A stretch of DNA of 64,000 nt, taken from Aalborgiella sp963841045. Lineage in GTDB: Bacteria; Pseudomonadota; Gammaproteobacteria; Burkholderiales; Burkholderiaceae_C. The position numbers were made by a program, and so were the translations under genes. A model generated the notes under the pieces. It searched no databases. It saw nothing but the letters and a program-made list of their open reading frames with translations, and was not told the DNA's origin. Of this stretch, positions 35,717 through 45,623 are shown one piece after another. The stretch covers positions 90,733 through 154,732 of the forward strand of contig CAWJBD010000004.1 in assembly GCA_963841045.1 (NCBI GenBank). Reading direction: 5' to 3'. Position 1 is the stretch's first letter. The number at the start of each line of letters is the position of its first letter.

Positions 35717-36457
35717 ATGAACACATCCACAACACGCATTACAAAATTATTGGTGGTCGATGATGACACTCGAATTCGAGATTTGCTTCGTCGCTATCTG
35801 ACACAAGAAGGTTTTGAGGTATCTACAGCTGAAGGCAGCGTTGCCATGGATCAAGTGTTGCAGAATGAAGCAATTGATCTGATTGTGCTTGATTTAATGA
35901 TGCCAGGAGAAGATGGCTTATCCATCTGCCGCCGGCTTCGCAATTCAAGCAACAATACACCCATCATCATGCTGACTGCAAAAGGTGAAGATGTTGACCG
36001 CATTGTCGGCTTGGAAGTAGGTGCCGATGATTATTTAACCAAACCATTTAATCCACGAGAATTATTAGCGCGGGTACAAGCGGTATTGCGACGTCGAATA
36101 GTACCGGCTGTGGCTGGTGCGCCGGTGGCAAGCACACAAAGCGTGGCGAAATTTGGCGGTTTTGTTTTTGATATGGCCGCTCGACGACTCACAAAAAATG
36201 GGCTGGATACTCCTTTGACCACCGGGGAATTTGCCATGTTGAAGACCTTGGTGAGTCATCCCCGGATTCCGTTGACGCGTGAAAAAATTGCACAGTTATC
36301 CAAGGGACGAGAGTTTGAACCGTTTGACCGTAGTTTGGACGTTCAAATTTCTCGCTTGCGAAAACTCATTGAGATTGATCCTGCAAAACCTCGACATCTC
36401 CAAACGGTGTGGGGTGTTGGCTATGTGTTCGTGCCTGATTCTGATGCGACAAACTAA
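35717..36457 (+). CDS. ompR: OmpR-family response regulator
   Basis: 246 residues. The receiver domain has DDD near residue 15, phospho-acceptor Asp59 in LIVLDLMMPGEDG, Thr in MLTAKGE and lysine in DYLTKPFNPREL. The winged-helix DNA-binding domain covers residues ~145-242 (LTTGEFAMLKTLVSHPRIPLTREKIAQLSKGREFEPFDRSLDVQISRLRKLIE), the OmpR pattern. It is followed 88 bp later by an EnvZ-like kinase, so together they form the osmotic/envelope two-component system. No operator could be identified. Confidence 0.92.
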   Translation: MNTSTTRITKLLVVDDDTRIRDLLRRYLTQEGFEVSTAEGSVAMDQVLQNEAIDLIVLDLMMPGEDGLSICRRLRNSSNNTPIIMLTAKGEDVDRIVGLEVGADDYLTKPFNPRELLARVQAVLRRRIVPAVAGAPVASTQSVAKFGGFVFDMAARRLTKNGLDTPLTTGEFAMLKTLVSHPRIPLTREKIAQLSKGREFEPFDRSLDVQISRLRKLIEIDPAKPRHLQTVWGVGYVFVPDSDATN

Positions 36458-36545
36458 TTGAATCATCATTCTGGTGGACGCGCGCCATTTAGAAAAATGT
36501 CAGTAAATAAGTATCAAAACCCGTAATTTAGAAAAATAAAAGTCT

Positions 36546-37727
36546 ATGCAGTTACGCAATTTATTGCAAATTAACCTGTATTGGCGAACATTTTTATTCC
36601 TTGCGGTATTGCAATTGTTATCGTCTTTTACATGGATGGTGATCTACAGCAATATCAATCAAAATTCAAATTCAAATATCTTTCTTGATAACGACTGGGT
36701 GTATTGGATTGCTGTGGCCATTGTCCCGTCCCTTCTCGGTGCAGCTGTCATTGCCAATTTAATCAACAAACCTCTTGAATTGTTGTCAAAAGCAGCGAAT
36801 CGCGTACGGATTGGTGACTTTTCAACATTCCGCCTTGATGAAACTGTTCCAATTGCTGAAATACAAAACGTGTACCATGGTTTCAACCAAATGGCAGATC
36901 AATTATCTAAAATTGAAACCAATCGAACTGTCATGTTGGCAGGTATTTCACATGATATACGTACACCCTTAGCCCGGCTTCGATTGGAATCAGAACTCAG
37001 CGTCAATGACGCTGATGCTCGTCATGGCATGGCCAGTGATATCGAACAAATCAATAACATCATTGGTAAATTTCTCGATTACGCGAGACCCAACTTTGTT
37101 AATTTTGATACCGTTAATTTGGCCGCTATTGTCGCAAAAGCCAGTGCTGCTGCATTGAGTAATTCAAACGAGGTGGATGATTTATACATTGATCAACAAG
37201 TTCCAGAAGACATCCAAGTACTTGCTGATCCCATAGAGTTACAGCGTGTGTTAGCCAACCTCATTGAAAACGCGCGTCGCTATGGAAAAGCAGAAGTTGA
37301 GATGTCTGATTACTCTGACATGATGGCACAACAACAAACCCATCAAACCAAACAATTGGACAACGATTGGTCGCCCACCTTGATATTCGAATCGGGTGTC
37401 GAAATGACGCATATCAACATCACGGCAAGAAAAGAACAAGACTGGGTCGTACTGGGTGTTCGCGACCATGGCGAAGGTGTTCCACCTCATGTTCTGCATG
37501 AATTAACGACCCCATTTTTCAGAGCCAACAATGCACGAAGCGATGTAACGGGGTCTGGACTTGGTTTGGCCATTGTTGCCAAAACGGTTCAAAGCATGGG
37601 TGGTGAGTTGAAATTTTCAAACATCGACAGCAGAACCGAATCCAAATTGAGCCAAACGTCTGGAATTCTCAAACCCTACAGTGGTTTCTTAGTTGAAATT
37701 CGGCTGAAATCTGCATCCAGCCTTTAA
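36546..37727 (+). CDS. envZ: EnvZ-like sensor histidine kinase
   Basis: 393-residue membrane kinase. Two transmembrane segments (about residues 14-34 and 52-73) flank a very short ~17-residue periplasmic stretch, so sensing is probably within the membrane or cytoplasm. HAMP follows (residues 73-125). The H-box LAGISHDIRTPLARLRLE holds His136; the ATPase domain has NLIENARRYGK (N-box), VRDHGEGVPP (G1) and GSGLGLAIVAKTV (G2). A ~35-residue linker rich in Gln/Thr within the ATPase region is unusual. Forms a pair with ompR. Confidence 0.9.
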   Translation: MQLRNLLQINLYWRTFLFLAVLQLLSSFTWMVIYSNINQNSNSNIFLDNDWVYWIAVAIVPSLLGAAVIANLINKPLELLSKAANRVRIGDFSTFRLDETVPIAEIQNVYHGFNQMADQLSKIETNRTVMLAGISHDIRTPLARLRLESELSVNDADARHGMASDIEQINNIIGKFLDYARPNFVNFDTVNLAAIVAKASAAALSNSNEVDDLYIDQQVPEDIQVLADPIELQRVLANLIENARRYGKAEVEMSDYSDMMAQQQTHQTKQLDNDWSPTLIFESGVEMTHINITARKEQDWVVLGVRDHGEGVPPHVLHELTTPFFRANNARSDVTGSGLGLAIVAKTVQSMGGELKFSNIDSRTESKLSQTSGILKPYSGFLVEIRLKSASSL

Positions 37728-37768
37728 TTCAACATTGCTTGAGTGCAGGCAAACAAACGCCAGCAGTC

Positions 37769-38335
37769 TTACTTGACTCTGGCTCTGATTTCTGGAATGG
37801 CTTTTTGCAAGTAATAAATCATCGACCAGATCGTCAAAATAGCAGCTACCCAAATGAGCCAGTTGCCCCAAATTCCGGTATCGATAACCCCAAACAAGCG
37901 ACCGTCATAAAGTAAGAACGGAATTGCCAGCATTTGCACCGCAGTTTTGACCTTGCCAACCATGTGAACGGCAACGCTTTTACTCGCCCCAATTTGCGCC
38001 ATCCATTCACGGAGCGCCGATATCGCAATCTCTCGACCGACAATAATCAAGGCGACAAATACATCCACACGATGCAAATGCACCAATACCAGCAAGCACG
38101 CACAAACCAATATTTTGTCAGCAACAGGGTCTAAAAAAGCACCAAATGCCGATGTTTGATTCAGTTTACGGGCGAGGTAACCATCCAACCAATCAGTCCA
38201 AGCAAAAACTGCAAACATCACTGTTGCAACCAGGTTTTTACTGGCCATATCCCACGGCAATGCATAAACACCAATGATGAGTGGAATCGCAACAATGCGA
38301 GTCCAAGTCATGATGGTGGGTATGGTGAAGAACAT
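37769..38335 (-). CDS. pgsA: CDP-diacylglycerol--glycerol-3-phosphate 3-phosphatidyltransferase
   Basis: Makes phosphatidylglycerophosphate in the inner membrane, the committed step to phosphatidylglycerol and cardiolipin. 188 residues, four or more membrane spans. The CDP-alcohol phosphotransferase motif DWLDGYLARKLNQTSAFGAFLDPVADK is complete, with all four metal-binding aspartates. It lies downstream of uvrC on the same strand with an epimerase gene inserted between; uvrC-pgsA adjacency is common in proteobacteria. The frame is intact. Confidence 0.95.
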   Translation of the reverse strand: MFFTIPTIMTWTRIVAIPLIIGVYALPWDMASKNLVATVMFAVFAWTDWLDGYLARKLNQTSAFGAFLDPVADKILVCACLLVLVHLHRVDVFVALIIVGREIAISALREWMAQIGASKSVAVHMVGKVKTAVQMLAIPFLLYDGRLFGVIDTGIWGNWLIWVAAILTIWSMIYYLQKAIPEIRARVK

Positions 38336-38371
38336 AATTGATTATCGTTAGTTTTTGATTGCTGCCAAACT

Positions 38372-39316
38372 TTAGGCACGCATACCACGCCACATTTCAC
38401 CCAAACCCTCTTCCATACCGATTCTTGGTAACCAACCTGAACAATTGAGCAGACGGCCAAAATTTAGAACATTGGCAGCGACATCAAACTTGCGTTCTTC
38501 TGCGTGGTGAACATTGAGCGAGAAACCATCCGCTTGCGCCAACGGACGAATCAAATCCAGTACATCTAAATTGCTGCGCCCAACACCGCTGCCAATGTTG
38601 TACACATGGCCGTTGGTGCCATGTTCGATGGCTGCCAGCATGGCAGAAGCCACGTCACGAACATGTACATAGTCACGTACCGTACCTTGTTCGCCATAAA
38701 CTGTGATGGTATTTCCCTGCAATATGTTGCCAATAGCTGTTGCGATAAAACCCTGCCCCTTGAAAGCTTGCTGCCCCAGCCCATACGCATTGGCGGGGCG
38801 CACCAAGACGACAGGTAAATCATGAAGACGGTGATACATCAAGGCATAACGCTCAATCGTTAGTTTGGTGATGCCATAGGGAGATACTGGCTCAGTCTGT
38901 GCGTATTCAGAAATGGGCAATTGGGTTGCATGTCCATACACTGTACCGCCTGAAGAAACCACCATGAAACGGCGTAATTTGGTGTGGTGCTTGAGCTCCT
39001 CCATCAGCGCCACCACACGTGGCAAGTTGGATTGCAAGTCAAACATGGGATCGCTGAAACTGGTTTGTGGCACCGTGGAATAGGCCAAGTCAATCACTTC
39101 GTCACAGCTCGCCAACAATGGTCGCAAGGAGGACATGTCACTGACATCCAACGATTGGTACGTCAGATGCGAGGCTTGTGTTTGCAACAAATGGGCAAAT
39201 TCAGCAGATGGTTGTGTTTTTCTGCCCAGCACCAGAACATCGCGCCCTGATTTAATCAAAGCTTCTGTTAAATGCTTTCCAATGAAACCCGCACCACCTA
39301 TGACACAAGAACGCAT
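38372..39316 (-). CDS. NAD-dependent epimerase/dehydratase (UDP-glucose 4-epimerase-like)
   Basis: 314-residue extended SDR. The NAD-binding motif GGAGFIGKHL is at the N-terminus; VVSSGGTVYG and SPYGITK carry the catalytic Ser and Tyr-x3-Lys; RPANAYGLGQ and the sugar-nucleotide region follow. Probably acts on a UDP-sugar for surface polysaccharide or lipopolysaccharide synthesis, but no glycan cluster is adjacent, so the substrate is open. It lies between uvrC and pgsA on the same strand. Confidence 0.88.
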   Translation of the reverse strand: MRSCVIGGAGFIGKHLTEALIKSGRDVLVLGRKTQPSAEFAHLLQTQASHLTYQSLDVSDMSSLRPLLASCDEVIDLAYSTVPQTSFSDPMFDLQSNLPRVVALMEELKHHTKLRRFMVVSSGGTVYGHATQLPISEYAQTEPVSPYGITKLTIERYALMYHRLHDLPVVLVRPANAYGLGQQAFKGQGFIATAIGNILQGNTITVYGEQGTVRDYVHVRDVASAMLAAIEHGTNGHVYNIGSGVGRSNLDVLDLIRPLAQADGFSLNVHHAEERKFDVAANVLNFGRLLNCSGWLPRIGMEEGLGEMWRGMRA

Positions 39317-39393
39317 GTATCGCTTTCAAAGATTATGATTTTTTAGTCAAGCCCACTCAAACCAGCTATGTGATTGAATATACCCGATAACCC

Positions 39394-41350
39394 TTAGTGT
39401 AATGCTCTGTAAATGGTCTCGGCCAGCTCTTTCGACACACCTTCAACCGTTGCAATTTCTTCAACCGATGCCGCCGCGATTCCCCGAATGCCGCCGAAAC
39501 GTTGCATCAATTTAGCCCGCCGCTTGGGGCCTATTCCAGCAATGTCCTCTAATTGACTACCGCCTACACGAACTTTGGCTCTTTTAGCGCGCATACCCGT
39601 TATCGCAAACCGATGGGCTTCATCGCGTATTTGTGCAACCAGCATTTGGGCTGCAGCATATTGGCCCAAATAGATTTTGTCGCGTCCGTCGGCAAAGACC
39701 AACTCTTCCAAACCAACTTTTCTACCCTCGCCTTTTTCCACACCCACCAATAATCCGATATTCAAACCCAGTTCTTCAAAAACCGCACGTGCCGTGCTGA
39801 TTTGTCCTTTGCCACCATCAATCAGAACAATATCTGGCATGCGACTTTTGAATTCAACACCTGTTTCTTCTGATTCTATTTTTGTTGCTTGATCGGCTTC
39901 AGCCACTTTGCCATAGCGACGCATGAGGACCTGTCGCATCGCGGCGTAATCATCACCACCCGTGATGCCATCGATGTTGTAGCGCCTGTATTCGGCACTT
40001 TGCATTTTGTGATTTTGAAACACCACGCACGACGCTTGCGTTGCTTCACCGGAGGTATGCGAGATGTCAAAGCATTCAATTCGCAATTGATCAATGTCGT
40101 CGGTATTCAATTCCAGCGCATCCACCAAGGCACGCGTGCGTGCCATTTGCGAGCCTTCTTCGCTCAACAAACGCACCAGTTGAATGTTGGCATTGTTTTG
40201 CGCCATCTCTAGCCAAATGCGTCTCTGTTCGCGAGGCTTGTGAATAACCGTGATCTGCCGACCTGATTGCTCAATGAGTGCATCAATCAACTTTTTATCG
40301 ATTTGCACACTGGTGATCAATGACGTGGGTGCTGGTACTTGCAAATAGTGTTGGGCAATAAAAGCCTCCAACACTATTACCTCAATCGAATTGGCAGCCA
40401 CTTCAGCTTCTTCAATGTCGTTTGGCCCCGTCACATTGCCAATCGCATCTTGTACGTGAACTGGGAAATAAGCCCTGTCACCCAAATGTCGCCCACCGCG
40501 CACCATCGCCAAATTCACACACGCCTTGCCACCCTGCACCGTCACCGCCAAAATATCCACATCTTTGTCCGAGCCTGTTGTCTCCACCGATTGCTGGTGC
40601 ATGATGGCTGATAACGAGGTCATGCGGTTGCGCAGCTCTGCGGCCTGCTCAAACTCAAGCCGATCAGAACACGCCATCATTTGCGTTTCCAATGTTTTCA
40701 GCAATGTTTGTGTTTCCCCCTGCAAAAACTGTTCTGCGTGTTGCACATCTTGTTGATAGGATTCAACCGTGACGCCGCTGATGGCTGGTACACAAGGGCC
40801 AGAGCAGCGTTTGATTTGGTGCAATAAACACGGGCGCGCCCGGTTCGCAAAAACCGAATCTTCGCAGGTGCGCAGCAAAAACACTTTTTGCAGCAACTGC
40901 ATGCTCTCTTTCACCGCCCATGCATTCGGATAAGGGCCAAAATAGCTGTGCTTTTTATCGACTGCACCACGGTAATACACCATACGTGGATAAGTATTGG
41001 TTGGTGATTTTCAAATACGGATAACTCTTGTCATCTCTGAACAAAATGTTGTACTTGGGGTTCAACGTTTTAATGAGGTTGTTTTCCAGCAATAACGCTT
41101 CGGCCTCTGAACGCACCACCGTGGTTTCCAAACGCACAATTTTGCTGACCATGTGCCCCGTGCGCGTGCCACCGTGGTCTTTTTGAAAATAACTGGACAC
41201 GCGTCTTTTCAGATGAATGGCTTTGCCCACATACAGCAATTCATCATTGGCATCAAAATACCGATAAACACCCGGCAATGCGGGCAGCCCCAACACTTGG
41301 GCTAAAAGCGCCTGTGAATGCATTGAAGTTTTGGGATTTGTCGTTACCAT
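39394..41350 (-). CDS. uvrC: Excinuclease ABC subunit C (frameshifted as sequenced)
   Basis: Makes the two incisions in nucleotide excision repair with UvrB. The N-terminal frame (41350 to about 40990) has the GIY-YIG nuclease: LPGVYRYFDANDELLYVGKAIHLKRRVSSYF. The rest, from YPRMVYYRGAVDKKHSYFGPYPNAW through the UvrB-binding region, the RNase H-like domain (ECFDISHTSGE, DIVLIDGGKGQ) and the helix-hairpin-helix tail (LEDIAGIGPKRRAKLMQRFGG), lies in the next frame. One extra T near 40992-40995 separates them. The joined length is about 650 residues, normal for UvrC. Sequencing insertion is likely. Confidence 0.93.
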
Positions 41351-41400
41351 TGATGCCGATGTTACAGTGTCAACTCACCTTATTTACAACAAGGATGCAT

Positions 41401-42312
41401 ATGAGCCAGCATTTTTTCAACCGTCTTTCAAGCACTTGGCGCCTTATTTCGATTTTCATCATTGCAGTGTCAGGTGTCATCAGTCAGGCACAAGAAAACA
41501 CCAACCCAACACCCGAAATTGTCAAAGTAAGCGCCAAAGGCTTGGGTGCTTTCGGTGGTGATGTGGACATCCAAACCCATGTGTTCAAACCCAATGGCGC
41601 GGGGCCATTTCCTGTACTGCTGTTTTCGCATGGGCGCTCTGGCGATCAAGTCGAGCGCGCCAATTTGAAAAACCCATTGGCTTTTGGGCATGTGCGTTTT
41701 TGGCTCAACAAAGGTTATGCCGTGGTTGCACCGGTACGTGTTGGCTATGGTGAAACTGGCGGCGCAGACCGCGAAGGTGCAGGTGCTAAGTATGATGCCA
41801 GCGGCACCTGCACCAGCCGTCCAGACCCGGCCAACACCGCTAAATTTGCGGTGCTGTCCACCCAGCCTGTGCTGCAATGGGTACGCGAACAAGCCTGGGC
41901 GCAAAAAGACCGCATTTTGTTAGAAGGTCAATCAGTAGGCGGCTTAACCACCGTCGCCCTGTGCGCGCAAAACCCGCCTGGTGTGGTCGGCTGCATCAAC
42001 TTTGCAGGCGGTGCGGGTGGCAGCCCAACATCAAAAGGCAATATGTGCCACCCTGAAATCTTGGGGAAAATGATAGGCGAATACGGCAAAACCACCAAAC
42101 TACCCAACATTTGGTTTTACGCAGAAAACGACCTGTACTGGGGCGCAGATTCCCCAAAACAATGGCATAAAGATTTTGCCCAAGGCGGCAGCCCCACCCA
42201 ATTCATAGCCACCACCCCCGTCCCCAACGCCGACGGCCACGCCCTGCTCCTACGCGGCGGCCCCCTATGGAGCGTTCCATTGAACGCTTGGCTTAAAAAG
42301 AACAACTTCTAA
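41401..42312 (+). CDS. Secreted alpha/beta hydrolase (dienelactone hydrolase-like)
   Basis: 303 residues from ATG 41401 with AAGG 6 bases upstream (the frame also opens at 41395). A signal peptide spans residues 1-32 (WRLISIFIIAVSGVISQAQ). The fold shows VLLFSHGRSGDQ near the oxyanion region, the nucleophile elbow EGQSVGGLTT (Gly-x-Ser-x-Gly) and a C-terminal NADGHALLL that supplies the catalytic His. Several cysteines may form periplasmic disulfides. Substrate unknown; the gene is monocistronic and divergent from uvrC. Confidence 0.82.
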   Translation: MSQHFFNRLSSTWRLISIFIIAVSGVISQAQENTNPTPEIVKVSAKGLGAFGGDVDIQTHVFKPNGAGPFPVLLFSHGRSGDQVERANLKNPLAFGHVRFWLNKGYAVVAPVRVGYGETGGADREGAGAKYDASGTCTSRPDPANTAKFAVLSTQPVLQWVREQAWAQKDRILLEGQSVGGLTTVALCAQNPPGVVGCINFAGGAGGSPTSKGNMCHPEILGKMIGEYGKTTKLPNIWFYAENDLYWGADSPKQWHKDFAQGGSPTQFIATTPVPNADGHALLLRGGPLWSVPLNAWLKKNNF

Positions 42313-42340
42313 TGCCATATACACTAATCCTTAATGCAAA

Positions 42341-42390
42341 ACTATAAATTTAATAGCACCATAGGCAATCAATACGCCGGCTACAGGCAA
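42341..42390 (+). repeat. Hairpin repeat copy 5 (intergenic)
   Basis: ACTATAAATTTAATAGCACC then ATAGGCAATCAATACGCCGG and CTACAGGC, 29 bp after the hydrolase stop. The remaining gap to 42595 shows only a small GCTTAC/GTAAGC inverted repeat at 42420-42433. Confidence 0.78.
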
Positions 42391-42595
42391 AAAAAGTATT
42401 TAAAACTGTTGAACAACACGCTTACACGTAAGCCATGAAAATAGGCGCAAATAAGCGTTGCTAACGATTCAGCACGACATAAATGCGATAACTGTTGATT
42501 TCCTTGCATGGGTGCAAACCCCAATTTCAAGTTGACTGCATCAACCTATACTGAAAGTTGAGATGCATTCCATTTAACGTTACAGGGGTTTATTC

Positions 42596-43607
42596 ATGTC
42601 TTCATATCAGCAGCGCACACGTCGCGCACTTTGGCAAACTGCGGCAGCTATTGGCTTGACTGCTTTGGTGAGTGTCGTTGGCGCGAACCAAGCTTGGGCG
42701 CAGGCGGCAGCTTGGCCGTCTAAGCCTATCAAAATTGTGGTGACCTATGCCGCAGGCGGATTGACTGATTCTGTGGGGCGGCAATTTGGGCAGTATTTAA
42801 GTGGCAAGTTGGGTGTGCCCGTAGTGGTTGAAAACAAGCCGGGTGCAGGTGCTGTGATTGGCGTTGACGCGGTTTTAAAGTCCCCTGCCGATGGCTACAC
42901 CTTTGGTCTGACCACATCAGGCATCGTTTTTCAAAACCGTGTTTTGTATACCAAGCTGCCATACAACTTAGACAAAGACATAGCACCGGTCACCTTTTTC
43001 CCATCTGGACCATTGGTGGTTGCGATTAACGACAAAATTCCGGCTAAAAACATGGCTGAATTCATAGCTTGGGCCAAGTCCAACAATACCAACATGGGCT
43101 CTTACGCGCCAGGCTCATACCCACAGATGGTGGCAGACCAATCCAACCGCAATCAAGGCACCAAAATTCAGACTGTCAATTACAGAGGTGAAGCGCCCAT
43201 GTGGTTGGACTTGGCTTCAGGTCAAATTCAAATTGCGGTAGGCAGCTTTTCCGCTTTCAATGCGGTTTCCACCAAAGGTGCGCGCGCCATTGGGGTCACA
43301 GGCATTTACCGATCACCCAAATTGCCTGACGTGCCCACACTGGTGGAGCAAGGCGTGCCAGGCAAGCTGGTCACATTAGAGGGCGGTTTACCCCTGTTTG
43401 CACCAGCGGGTACGCCACAAGCCATACTTGAAACGCGTGGCGGACGAAGCTGTCAATTGGGCCAACACCGAGCAAGCTGCCAAAATGCGCGACACCTTTG
43501 CCATACCCAACAAACCCAAAAACTTGGCCGATACACGCCGTGATTTTGATGATGCTGCGCCGGTTTGGATTAAAACTGCGGTCGATTTAGGCATCAAGCT
43601 GGATTGA
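42596..43607 (+). CDS. Tripartite tricarboxylate transporter substrate-binding protein, Bug family (frameshifted as sequenced)
   Basis: Periplasmic solute-binding protein of the Bug/TctC family, which is greatly expanded in Burkholderiales. A signal peptide (ends ANQAWAQA near residue 36) precedes WPSKPIKIVVTYAAGGLTDSVGRQFGQYL, the diagnostic opening. The frame breaks after PAGTPQAILE: one extra A in the AAA at 43431-43433 diverts it, and the true end RVADEAVNWANTEQAAKMRDTF...DLGIKLD lies in the next frame to 43607. Joined length about 336. No TctA/TctB genes are adjacent, as is usual for orphan Bug proteins. Ligand unknown. Confidence 0.9.
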
Positions 43608-43664
43608 TTGAATCGGCAAAATTTCTAGTTAATTTCTGTCGTTAATTTTGTGGACAATCAGGGC

Positions 43665-44892
43665 ATGGTTTCCGTGCCCTCCTCATCCACTCCTACATTC
43701 ACACTCAGCACCCCATCGACTTGGCACATCTTCTGCAAAGTTGTCGATAACTTTGGCGACATAGGCGTTTGCTGGCGGCTGGCTTGCCAGTTGGCGACGC
43801 GGGGCAAAACTGTTCGACTGTGGGTGGACGATGTGTCGGCATTGGCTTGGATGGCACCTAATGGCTACCCAAATGTGACGGTGATGGACTGTGCGCAGGG
43901 CATTCCGCAAGCACCAGATGGCACAGCTTGGTGGAACTGGGATGATGTTTTAGTTGACACCTTTGGCTGTGATTTTGCTATTGATTTAATAGCACATCAG
44001 GCAATCAATACGCCGGCTACAGGCCAATTTGACACTATAAATTCCCCCAAACAACCGGTTTGGCTGAATTTAGAGCACCTCACAGCCGAAAGGTTTGCCG
44101 AGCGCAACCACACCCTGCCCACCATCCACCGTGAAGGCGCAGCCGCTGGTTGGACGCAGCATTATTTTTACCCTGGTTTCAATGAGCAAAACAGGCGGCT
44201 TGCTGCGTGAAACGGATTTGTTGGCAAAGCAACAGGTGTTTGACCGGGGCGCATGGTTAGGCCAATGTGCTGTCTTTGAGCATCTGGGTTTTGATCCCAA
44301 TACGCGTTACATCTCGCTCTTTTGCTATGAACCGCAGGCCTTAGAAGCCTTAATTAACCAACTCGCTAATAGTCAAGCGAGCCAAGCACCCACTTGCCTG
44401 CTGGTCACCGCAGGGCGCGCTGCGGCGGCTGTCAAAGCGGTTTTGGAGCATCAAATAAGGCTGCAGCCGGCATATTCATTGCCTGGACTGCTATCAATAG
44501 TGTATCTGGATGCACTTACGCAGCATGATTACGACCATCTGTTGTGGAGCTGTGATTTGAATTTTGTGCGGGGTGAAGATTCGCTGGTGCGCGCCATTTG
44601 GGCGGGCAAGCCATTTGTTTGGCACATTTACCAGCAAGACGATGGAGCGCACCATGCCAAGCTTGAAGCCTTTTTGCAGATGATGGAAGCACCCGATTCA
44701 CTCAAAGCCATGCACCGAGCTTGGAATGAGAATACCACTTTGGATGCCGCACCGCCCTTACCTGCTCTGGATTTGGCACAGTGGGGGCAAAGTGCGATGG
44801 CGCTGCGACAAAAACTGCTGGCACAGCGCGATTTGTGCAATCAGCTCATTGACTACGCTGGTGAAGTGAAAGAAAAACGGTTAAAATCATAG
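43665..44892 (+). CDS. earP: Elongation factor P arginine rhamnosyltransferase EarP (frameshifted, two repeat insertions)
   Basis: Transfers rhamnose from TDP-rhamnose to an arginine of EF-P to relieve stalling at polyproline. The N-terminal part has the EarP signature WHIFCKVVDNFGDIGVCWRLACQLA; the C-terminal part in the next frame has TGGLLRETDLL, RYISLFCYEPQALEAL and FVRGEDSLVRAIWAGKPFVWHIYQQDDGAHHAKLEAFL, with the Asp/Glu and Arg that contact donor and acceptor. One extra A in the run 44188-44191 shifts the frame. Repeat copies 6 and 9 add about 20 residues each. efp follows directly, as in other EarP systems. ATG 43665 or GTG 43650 may be the start. Confidence 0.9.
43975..44033 (+). repeat. 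Hairpin repeat copy 6 (inside earP, sense)
   Basis: The clearest copy: TTTTGCTATTGATTTAATAG, CACATCAGGCAATCAATACG, CCGGCTACAGGCCAATTTGA. GCTATT/AATAGC (43978-43994) forms a short hairpin and TATTGATT/AATCAATA a longer one. Encodes AIDLIAHQAINTPATGQFD in frame. Confidence 0.85.
44450..44500 (-). repeat. Hairpin repeat copy 9 (inside earP, antisense)
   Basis: The reverse complement reads CTATTGATAGCAGTCCAGGC then AATGAATATGCCGGCTGCAG and CCTTATTTGA. A second copy in the same gene as copy 6 but in the opposite orientation; in earP it encodes QIRLQPAYSLPGLLSI. Confidence 0.7.
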
Positions 44893-44980
44893 GCTTTACT
44901 GAAGACGCTGCGAAACGGCTTTGCGCGTCCAAACCCACTCCCCACTCATTCCCAATGAGCAATTTAAAGAGCAAATTATT

Positions 44981-45541
44981 ATGGCATTGAAAATCGCACA
45001 AGAACTCCGCGCAGGCAACGTGGTCATGCAAGGCAAAGACCCGATGATCGTCCTCAAAACCGAATACGCACGCGGCGGTCGCGGCGCGGCTACAGTTCGT
45101 TTGAAACTCAAAGGCTTGATCAACAACTTCAACACTGAACTCGTTTTCCGTGCTGATGACAAGTTTGACCAAATCGTGTTGGACAAAAAAGAATGCACTT
45201 ATTCATATTTTGCTGAACCCATGTATGTCTGCATGGACGCAGAGTACAACCAGTACGAAGTGGAAGCCGAAAACATGGGCGACGCGCTCAACTACCTCGA
45301 AGACGGCATGGAATTGGAAGTCTGCTTTTACGAAGGCAAAGCCATTTCAGTTGAAATCCCTACCAGCGTGCAGCGCGTGATCGAGTGGACAGAGCCAGCC
45401 GTCAAAGGCGACACATCAGGCAAGGTATTGAAACCTGCCAAGTTGGCTACAGGCTTCGAAATTGGTGTGCCAATTTTCGTTGCGCAAGGCGATAAAGTCG
45501 AAATCGACACCCGCACCGGCGAATACCGCAAGCGCGTTTAA
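44981..45541 (+). CDS. efp: Translation elongation factor P
   Basis: Ribosome-bound factor that rescues polyproline stalls. 186 residues from ATG 44981: KOW-like N-domain, then the OB domains, ending IEIDTRTGEYRKRV. The loop that reaches the peptidyl-transferase centre reads EYARGGRGAATVR; Arg34 aligns with the rhamnosylated Arg32 of Pseudomonas EF-P, in agreement with earP next door and unlike the Lys-type of E. coli. AAAGAG lies 10-15 bases upstream. Followed by a strong terminator. Confidence 0.96.
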   Translation: MALKIAQELRAGNVVMQGKDPMIVLKTEYARGGRGAATVRLKLKGLINNFNTELVFRADDKFDQIVLDKKECTYSYFAEPMYVCMDAEYNQYEVEAENMGDALNYLEDGMELEVCFYEGKAISVEIPTSVQRVIEWTEPAVKGDTSGKVLKPAKLATGFEIGVPIFVAQGDKVEIDTRTGEYRKRV

Positions 45542-45559
45542 TTTTTAATTCACCTTTCT

Positions 45560-45594
45560 AAGGCTCCAAAGTTCTTCTTTGGAGCCTTTTTTAT
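45560..45594 (+). terminator. Intrinsic terminator after efp
   Basis: GGCTCCAAAG (45562-45571), TTCTT loop, CTTTGGAGCC (45577-45586) followed by six T. Perfect 10-bp stem, 20 bp past the efp stop. Confidence 0.95.
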
Positions 45595-45623
45595 TTGTCA
45601 CGATTTTCAGAGACAATTGAAGA

